Assembly: GCA_021767845.1 (NCBI GenBank)
Contig: JAASSQ010000129.1
Location: forward strand, 1-7,805
Length of the DNA stretch: 7,805 bases
Direction of reading: 5' to 3'
From: Roseovarius sp.
GTDB taxonomy: Bacteria > Pseudomonadota > Alphaproteobacteria > Rhodobacterales > Rhodobacteraceae
Shown: piece after piece, positions 4,619-7,805 of the stretch
Numbering within the stretch: the first letter of the stretch is position 1
Layout: every line of letters starts with the position of its first letter
The notes under the pieces: generated by a model
The model's input: the letters and a program-made list of their open reading frames with translations, nothing else
Databases searched by the model: none
Told to the model about the DNA's origin: nothing
Made by a program: the position numbers and the translations under genes

Positions 4619-5620
4619 TCAGGCCAGGCGGCCCATCGCCACGGCCACGTCGGCCATGCGGCAGGAAAAGCCCCATTCGTTGTCATACCAGGCCAGCACG
4701 CGCACCAGCCGCTTGCCGGTGACCTTGGTCTGGTCGGGGGCGAAGATCGAGCTTTCCTCGGTGTGGTTGAAATCGACGCTGACCTTGGGTTCGGGGTCAT
4801 AGCCCAGGACGCCTTTCATCGGGCCGGCGGCGGCTTCGGCCACCACCGCGTTCACGTCCGCTTCGGTCACGTCCTTCTGGGCCACGAAGGTCAGGTCCAC
4901 CGCCGAGACATTCGGGGTGGGCACGCGGATCGCCGAGCCGTCGAGCTTGCCCTTGAGGTCGGGCAGCACCTCGCCCAGGGCCTTGGCGGCGCCGGTGGAG
5001 GTGGGGATCATCGACATGGCCGCGGCGCGGGCACGGTAAAGGTCGTTGTGGCGGCGGTCCAGCGTGGGCTGGTCGCCGGTATAGGCGTGGATCGTCGTCA
5101 TGATGCCCGACTCGATCCCGATCGCCTCGTGCAGCACCTTGGCCAGCGGCGCGAGGCAGTTGGTGGTGCAGGAGCCGTTCGAGATCATCTTCTCGCCGGC
5201 CTGCAGATCACCGTCATTGACGCCATAGACCACGGTGCGGTCCACGTTCTTGCCCGGGGCCGACAGCAGCACCTTGCCGGCGCCGCGTTCCAGGTGGGCC
5301 TTGGCCTTGTGGCCGTCGTTGAACTTGCCGGTGCATTCCATGACCACATCGACGCCCGACCAGTCGAGCGCGTCCATGTCGTAGGTCGAGAACATCTCCA
5401 TCGGGCCGCGGCCGAGGTCCATGGTGCCGTCGCCCAGGGTGATGTCGTTCGGGAAGCGGCCATGCACGCTGTCGTATTTCATCAGGTGGGCCGCGGTCTC
5501 CAGCGGGCCGGTCGCGTTGACCTTGACGACCTTGATGTCGTTGCGGGTGCTGGTCGCGATATGGGCCAGCGTGCAGCGGCCGATGCGGCCGAAACCGTTG
5601 ATGCCGACTGTGATGGTCAT
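4619..5620 (-). CDS. gap: Type I glyceraldehyde-3-phosphate dehydrogenase, predicted NADP-preferring (Gap2)
   Basis: This is the second, full-length GAPDH of 333 residues, the normal family length. It has 'INGFGRIGR' (7-15), 'SNGSCTTNCLAP' with catalytic Cys151, His178 in 'TIHAYTGDQPTLD', and 'WYDNEWGFSCRMAD' near the end. Where Gap1 has Asn35-Asp36-Leu37, this protein has Asn35-Ala36-Thr37, and where Gap1 has Thr189-Ala190 it has Arg189-Arg190. Loss of the Asp and gain of positive residues at these cofactor positions is what converts GAPDHs towards NADP. I infer NADP preference and an anabolic role (gluconeogenesis or, if present, the Calvin cycle). The start at 5620 follows GCAGGAG with 8-nt spacing. 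A terminator follows the gene, and two LacI-type operator-like sites lie upstream. It aligns to Gap1 without gaps for about 250 residues but is clearly an old paralogue; no recent gene conversion is evident. Confidence 0.97.
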   Translation of the reverse strand: MTITVGINGFGRIGRCTLAHIATSTRNDIKVVKVNATGPLETAAHLMKYDSVHGRFPNDITLGDGTMDLGRGPMEMFSTYDMDALDWSGVDVVMECTGKFNDGHKAKAHLERGAGKVLLSAPGKNVDRTVVYGVNDGDLQAGEKMISNGSCTTNCLAPLAKVLHEAIGIESGIMTTIHAYTGDQPTLDRRHNDLYRARAAAMSMIPTSTGAAKALGEVLPDLKGKLDGSAIRVPTPNVSAVDLTFVAQKDVTEADVNAVVAEAAAGPMKGVLGYDPEPKVSVDFNHTEESSIFAPDQTKVTGKRLVRVLAWYDNEWGFSCRMADVAVAMGRLA

Positions 5621-5652
5621 GGCGGGGCTCCTGCATGTGTGAAGATGTGCGC

Positions 5653-5681
5653 CGTATAGACGCCGTGGTCCGGTTCTGGAA
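5653..5681 (-). promoter_or_regulatory. Candidate promoter of gap2 (proximal)
   Basis: On the - strand, TTCCAG (5676-5681) and TATACG (5653-5658) are 17 bp apart, giving a start near 5646 and a leader of about 26 nt that still includes the ribosome site. The -35 is poor. If this promoter is used, the operator at 5716-5729 is centred near -77, a position suited to activation. The distal alternative is listed separately. Confidence 0.35.
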
Positions 5682-5709
5682 GCCGAAAAACGGCAAAATC
5701 TGCAGAATT

Positions 5710-5739
5710 TCAATATGATAGCGGTAACGGATATCGCAA
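5710..5739 (-). promoter_or_regulatory. Candidate promoter of gap2 (distal), with an operator in the spacer
   Basis: On the - strand, TTGCGA (5734-5739) and TATTGA (5710-5715) are 18 bp apart. The operator-like 14-mer at 5716-5729 sits entirely in the spacer, where a bound protein would exclude polymerase. The region is locally AT-richer than its surroundings. It competes with the proximal candidate, and the sequence alone cannot decide between them. Confidence 0.35.
5716..5729. promoter_or_regulatory. LacI-type operator-like site upstream of gap2 (site 1)
   Basis: TGATAGCGGTAACG matches the perfect gap1 palindrome TGTTAGCGCTAACA at 11 of 14 positions and keeps the central TAGCG-TAAC pattern. 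Its location in the gap2 regulatory region makes chance resemblance less likely. Confidence 0.5.
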
Positions 5740-5757
5740 ACTCTACCGCTCGGGCCG

Positions 5758-5771
5758 TGGTTGCGCTAACG
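5758..5771. promoter_or_regulatory. LacI-type operator-like site upstream of gap2 and the DUF808 gene (site 2)
   Basis: TGGTTGCGCTAACG also matches the gap1 operator at 11 of 14 positions, with the right half GCGCTAAC intact. Its start is exactly 42 bp from site 1, about four helical turns, so both sites could face the same side of the DNA. It lies 37 bp before the DUF808 start and could influence that gene as well. Confidence 0.4.
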
Positions 5772-5808
5772 TCCCGGCAAGACGCGGGCACCAGCGCAGG
5801 AGGCGGGT

Positions 5809-6771
5809 ATGAGCGGGTTGATGGCATTGCTGGACGATGTGGCGGCGCTGGCCAAACTGGCGGCGGCGTCAGTCGATGACGTGGCGGGGCAGGCGGCCAA
5901 GGCGGGGTCCAAGGCGGCCGGGGCCGTGATCGACGATGCGGCGGTGACGCCGAAATACATGCAAGGATTCGCGCCGGCGCGCGAATTGCCGATGGTGTGG
6001 CGGATCGCGCGGGCCTCGGTGATCAACAAGCTGGTGTTCCTGTTGCCCGCGGGGCTGGCCTTGTCGGCCTTCGCGCCGTGGATGATCCCGCCGCTCCTGA
6101 TGCTGGGCGGGGCCTACCTGTGTTTCGAAGGAGCTGAAAAAGTCGCGCATTTCCTGGGGGTTGGCAAGGGACACGGGGGGCCGGACGGAAGCCATGCCGA
6201 GGGGGATGCCGCGCATCTGGAGGAAGAGAAGGTCGCGGGGGCGATCAAGACTGATTTCATCCTGTCGGCCGAGATCATGACCATCGCGCTGGCCGCGATC
6301 CCGGAAAGCAATTTCTGGATGGAGGCGGCGACGCTGGCGACGGTGGCGGTGGGGATCACCGCGCTGGTCTATGGCGCGGTCGCGCTGATCGTGAAGGCCG
6401 ATGACGCAGGGCTGTTCATGGCCGAGCGGGGCCGGTTGGGCGTGACCCGCTGGCTGGGGCGCGGGATCGTGCGGGCCATGCCCAAGTTCATGAAATTGTT
6501 GATGATTGTCGGCACCACCGCGATGCTGTGGGTGGGCGGGTCGATCATCCTGCACGCGCTGGACCAGATGGGATACCCCGCGCTTTACGACTGGATCCAC
6601 CATGTCGCGGTGGCTGCCGCGCACGGCGCGGGCGAGTGGCAGGGCGCGGTGGAATGGGCGGTGACAGCCGGTCTGGACGGGGTGTTCGGGCTGGCGCTCG
6701 GGCTGGCGCTGATCCCGGTGGGTGTGAAGGTCATCAAGCCGCTCTGGACCAAGGTGATGCCCGCCATGTGA
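5809..6771 (+). CDS. DUF808 family (YedI-like) inner-membrane protein
   Basis: The 320-residue product matches the DUF808/YedI family throughout. The N-terminus is soluble and Ala-rich: 'MSGLMALLDDVAALAKLAAAS' is the hallmark opening (here 'MSGLMALLDDVAALAKL'), followed by 'TPKYMQGFAPARELPMVWRI' (47-66) and the signature 'LMLGGAYLCFEGAEKV' (97-112). Hydrophobic segments at about 72-90, 91-107, 150-165, 173-195, 228-250 and 287-308 suggest a multi-pass inner-membrane protein. Between the second and third lies a hydrophilic loop rich in Gly, His and Glu (115-145). The biochemical function of this family is not established; I know only uncharacterised members. The ATG at 5809 follows AGGAGG at 5-nt spacing, a strong start. 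The gene is divergent from gap2 and shares its 188-bp upstream region. A hairpin with a U-rich tail follows it. Confidence 0.93.
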   Translation: MSGLMALLDDVAALAKLAAASVDDVAGQAAKAGSKAAGAVIDDAAVTPKYMQGFAPARELPMVWRIARASVINKLVFLLPAGLALSAFAPWMIPPLLMLGGAYLCFEGAEKVAHFLGVGKGHGGPDGSHAEGDAAHLEEEKVAGAIKTDFILSAEIMTIALAAIPESNFWMEAATLATVAVGITALVYGAVALIVKADDAGLFMAERGRLGVTRWLGRGIVRAMPKFMKLLMIVGTTAMLWVGGSIILHALDQMGYPALYDWIHHVAVAAAHGAGEWQGAVEWAVTAGLDGVFGLALGLALIPVGVKVIKPLWTKVMPAM

Positions 6772-6780
6772 GGCGCCGGA

Positions 6781-6857
6781 GTTTTGCACGAAACGGCAAA
6801 TCCGCCCCCCGGTTTCGTACCAAACGCGGGGAGGCGTTTCTGGTTTTCGTACAAAAC
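6781..6857. repeat. Three GTTT-AAAC palindromes at 31-bp spacing
   Basis: Three related imperfect palindromes start at 6781 (GTTTTGCACGAAAC), 6812 (GTTTCGTACCAAAC) and 6843 (GTTTTCGTACAAAAC). The starts are exactly 31 bp apart. In one orientation or the other they share GTTT-(G/T)G(C/T)ACGAAA(A)C. The third is a perfect 6-bp stem (GGTTTT/AAAACC) with a 5-nt loop. They occupy the convergent spacer between the DUF808 and flavodoxin-fold genes. Ordered spacing suggests binding sites or a dispersed repeat unit rather than random terminators. Confidence 0.6.
6803..6847 (+). terminator. Probable terminator of the DUF808 gene
   Basis: On the + strand, CGCC-CCCC (6803-6810) pairs with GGGG-A-GGCG (6828-6836), and inside it GTTT pairs with AAAC around loop CGTACC. 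This gives about 12-13 bp with one bulged A. The T-rich tract TTTCTGGTTTT follows. It lies 31 bp after the DUF808 stop. The inner part is the second of the three spaced palindromes. Confidence 0.5.
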
Positions 6858-6871
6858 CGCGCTCCGGCGGC

Positions 6872-7357
6872 TCAGAACACGCCCATCGAGAGGCCTGCGG
6901 CGAGCGCCTGGCCGGTCTCGCGGCAGCGGGCGAGATCGGCCTCGGGGATGGTCTTTTCGGCGAGGATTTGCGCCTCGGTCTGGGCGTGGGTGCAGACGAT
7001 GAGCGGATCCTGCACCGCGCGCAGCCGCCAGCCCTGCGCGATGCGGGCCGCCTGGCGCACGGCGTTTTCGCCGTCGGAGCCCGCGCAGATCATCAGGGCG
7101 TAGGCGCGGCCCTCGATCCTGCCCAGAACCGGGTAATAGCAGCGGTCGAAAAATTCCTTCATCTCGCCTGACAGGGCGGCGAGGTTCTCGGGCGCGCAGA
7201 AGATGTAGCCCGAGGCGGACAGCAGATCCTCGGGGCCGGTGTCGGCGGCCTGTTTGAGGATGGTGTCGGTTTCCTCGCGGGCGGCATCAAAGGCGGCTTC
7301 GGCCATCTGGCGGCTGCCGCCGGTGCGGGAGTGATGGACGATCAGAAGGCGGGACAT
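6872..7357 (-). CDS. Small flavodoxin-fold (FMN reductase/flavodoxin-like) protein
   Basis: The 161-residue cytosolic protein begins 'MSRLLIVHHSRTGGSRQMAE', a flavodoxin-type first strand and FMN-phosphate loop (Ser10-Ser15). 'YIFCAPENLAALSGEMKEFF' (51-70), continuing 'DRCYYP', corresponds to the second flavin loop and the 'lK.f.DR' helix of flavodoxin/WrbA/NAD(P)H-dependent FMN reductase families. 'ALMICAGSDGENAVRQ' (87-102) supplies the third loop contacting the isoalloxazine ring. An FMN-dependent oxidoreductase or electron carrier is therefore likely, but the substrate is unknown. The ATG at 7357 matches the family start. The upstream sequence (CTACCTTCGCCCC) has no clear Shine-Dalgarno, so translation may be weak or the mRNA nearly leaderless. 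The gene is convergent with the DUF808 gene and has no operon partner in view. Confidence 0.87.
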   Translation of the reverse strand: MSRLLIVHHSRTGGSRQMAEAAFDAAREETDTILKQAADTGPEDLLSASGYIFCAPENLAALSGEMKEFFDRCYYPVLGRIEGRAYALMICAGSDGENAVRQAARIAQGWRLRAVQDPLIVCTHAQTEAQILAEKTIPEADLARCRETGQALAAGLSMGVF

Positions 7358-7517
7358 GGGGCGAAGGTAGCGGGGTGTCGGGCTATGGGCCAGAGTGGAG
7401 TTTGGGCGAGCCGCGTGGTGGCGGGCCGCGGTGCGGCGATGCCGGATCGGGTCAGGAGCGGTTTATCGGTTTTACTGTCGGAGGACAGGTCGGGCGGGGC
7501 GCAAGGGTCAGCCCAAT

Positions 7518-7548
7518 CGCCGTGCCGGGGGGCGGCCCGGCGATGCGC
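7518..7548 (+). repeat. 31-bp imperfect direct repeat, copy 1
   Basis: This copy matches the one at 7688-7718 at about 25 of 31 positions, with 16 of 17 in the core GCGGCCCGGCGATGCGC (A replaces one G in copy 2). The copies are 170 bp apart in the same orientation. The unit includes part of a hairpin and resembles a GC-rich dispersed repeat; the copy number in the genome is unknown. Confidence 0.55.
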
Positions 7549-7687
7549 GGCGGCCTGCGGCCGCTATTCCGCGCGGGGAGGGGGAAGGTGGTCGCGCTAT
7601 GAAATCAGGCGGTCGAGACGCGATAAGGGCGGCGTCCGCCCATGGTGGGCGCGAAAGCGCCCGCCGTGGGGGCGGGCGGGCGCTGCC

Positions 7688-7718
7688 CGGCGTGCCGCAC
7701 CGCGGCCCGACGATGCGC
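7688..7718 (+). repeat. 31-bp imperfect direct repeat, copy 2
   Basis: This is the second copy of the unit at 7518-7548, with core GCGGCCCGACGATGCGC. It lies immediately before the terminator at 7721-7752. Confidence 0.55.
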
Positions 7719-7720
7719 CA

Positions 7721-7752
7721 GAAAACAAAGCCCGAGCAATTGCCCGGGCTTT
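7721..7752 (-). terminator. Intrinsic terminator of the gene entering from the right edge
   Basis: On the - strand, AAAGCCCGGGC pairs with GCTCGGGCTTT around loop AATT (11 bp including one G-U pair), followed by GTTTTC. It lies 23 bp after the stop codon at 7776-7778 and fits that gene's 3' end. Confidence 0.85.
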
Positions 7753-7775
7753 GGAAGATCGGTATCGCACGCCGC

Positions 7776-7805
7776 TCAGAGCAGCGATTTCACCTTGTCG
7801 GCCAC
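7776..7805 (-). CDS. C-terminal end of an unidentified protein (cut by window edge)
   Basis: On the - strand the last nine codons read 'VADKVKSLL' and are followed by TGA. The assignment rests on a frame open to the window edge, an ordinary bacterial-looking C-terminus, and a strong intrinsic terminator just downstream. Nine residues are too few to name the protein. Confidence 0.5.
   Translation of the reverse strand: MADKVKSLL

Larger units (their letters stand above)
7358..7720. other. Gene-free, hairpin-rich intergenic region
   Basis: I find no convincing gene here. An open + frame from about 7375 to 7602 is Gly/Arg-rich, lacks a ribosome site and overlaps strong hairpins, so I reject it. 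Structures present are 7516-7544 (ATCGCCG/CGGCGAT outer stem plus an inner GCCG/CGGC), 7550-7564 (GCGGCC/GGCCGC), 7637-7651 (CGCCCA/TGGGCG) and 7656-7684 (10-bp AGCGCCCGCC/GGCGGGCGCT). The part from 7358 to about 7500 should include the upstream region of the flavodoxin-fold gene, but I see no clear promoter. Confidence 0.6.

Noticed and set aside
1663..5620. Recent gene duplication or gene conversion between the two gap genes
   Set aside because: The proteins align but differ at many positions throughout, including cofactor residues and C-terminus. Shared DNA stretches are short and restricted to invariant motifs such as the WYDNEWGFSCRMAD codons.
4763..5659. Long + strand open frame (298 codons) antisense to gap2
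   Set aside because: It is a shadow of the GC-biased codons of gap2. The translation is rich in His, Arg, Gly and Val with no family resemblance, while the opposite strand encodes an intact GAPDH.
5869..6789. - strand open frame (306 codons) antisense to the DUF808 gene
   Set aside because: The translation is dominated by His, Arg, Pro and Gln, typical of the complement of a GC-rich gene. It has no ribosome site and the sense strand has a clear family match.
7375..7602. Possible 75-residue + strand gene
   Set aside because: It is Gly/Arg-rich without domain-like character, has no ribosome-binding site and spans two strong hairpins and a repeat copy.

Overview
The base composition (very GC-rich, with G/C-ending codons), the protein sequences and the intergenic repeats all point to an alphaproteobacterium of the Rhodobacterales (Rhodobacter/Roseobacter relatives). 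The window looks chromosomal. I see no transposase, phage gene, tRNA, rRNA or CRISPR array. The genus assignment is inference from memory of the families; no database was consulted.

Left part (1-1662, + strand): the C-terminal half of a LysR-type regulator cut by the window edge, a small two-CBS-domain protein, a roughly 170-bp spacer with a GC-rich, REP-like hairpin element, and coaD (phosphopantetheine adenylyltransferase, CoA synthesis). coaD converges on gap1 across a 31-bp spacer that is almost entirely one hairpin.

Central part (1663-5620, all - strand): two type I glyceraldehyde-3-phosphate dehydrogenase paralogues enclose a small redox/regulatory locus. In transcription order: gap2 (4619-5620) with an intrinsic terminator; a secreted PepSY-domain peptide gene with a hairpin in its leader; a tetra-helical cytochrome b561-type membrane protein; a membrane-anchored LuxR-type HTH regulator whose ATG overlaps the cytochrome stop codon; a 47-residue membrane peptide; then gap1 (1663-2730) behind its own promoter. 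The paralogues differ at the residues that choose between NAD and NADP. Gap1 keeps the Asp of NAD enzymes. Gap2 has Ala-Thr there plus Arg-Arg near position 189, which suggests NADP. gap1 carries a perfect 14-bp LacI-type operator just downstream of its -10 box, and two 11/14 matches lie upstream of gap2. A carbon-flux regulator of the LacI family (in this group, CceR is the obvious candidate) may therefore control both genes.

Right part (5621-7805): a divergent regulatory region, then a DUF808/YedI-type membrane protein (+), a convergent spacer with three palindromes spaced exactly 31 bp apart, a small flavodoxin-fold protein (-), and about 400 bp without a convincing gene but full of GC-rich hairpins and a 31-bp direct repeat. 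The window ends in a strong terminator and the last nine codons of another - strand gene.

The best candidates for something new are the PepSY / cytochrome b / membrane HTH cassette with its structured leader, the predicted shared control of the two gap genes, and the 31-bp-periodic palindromes.
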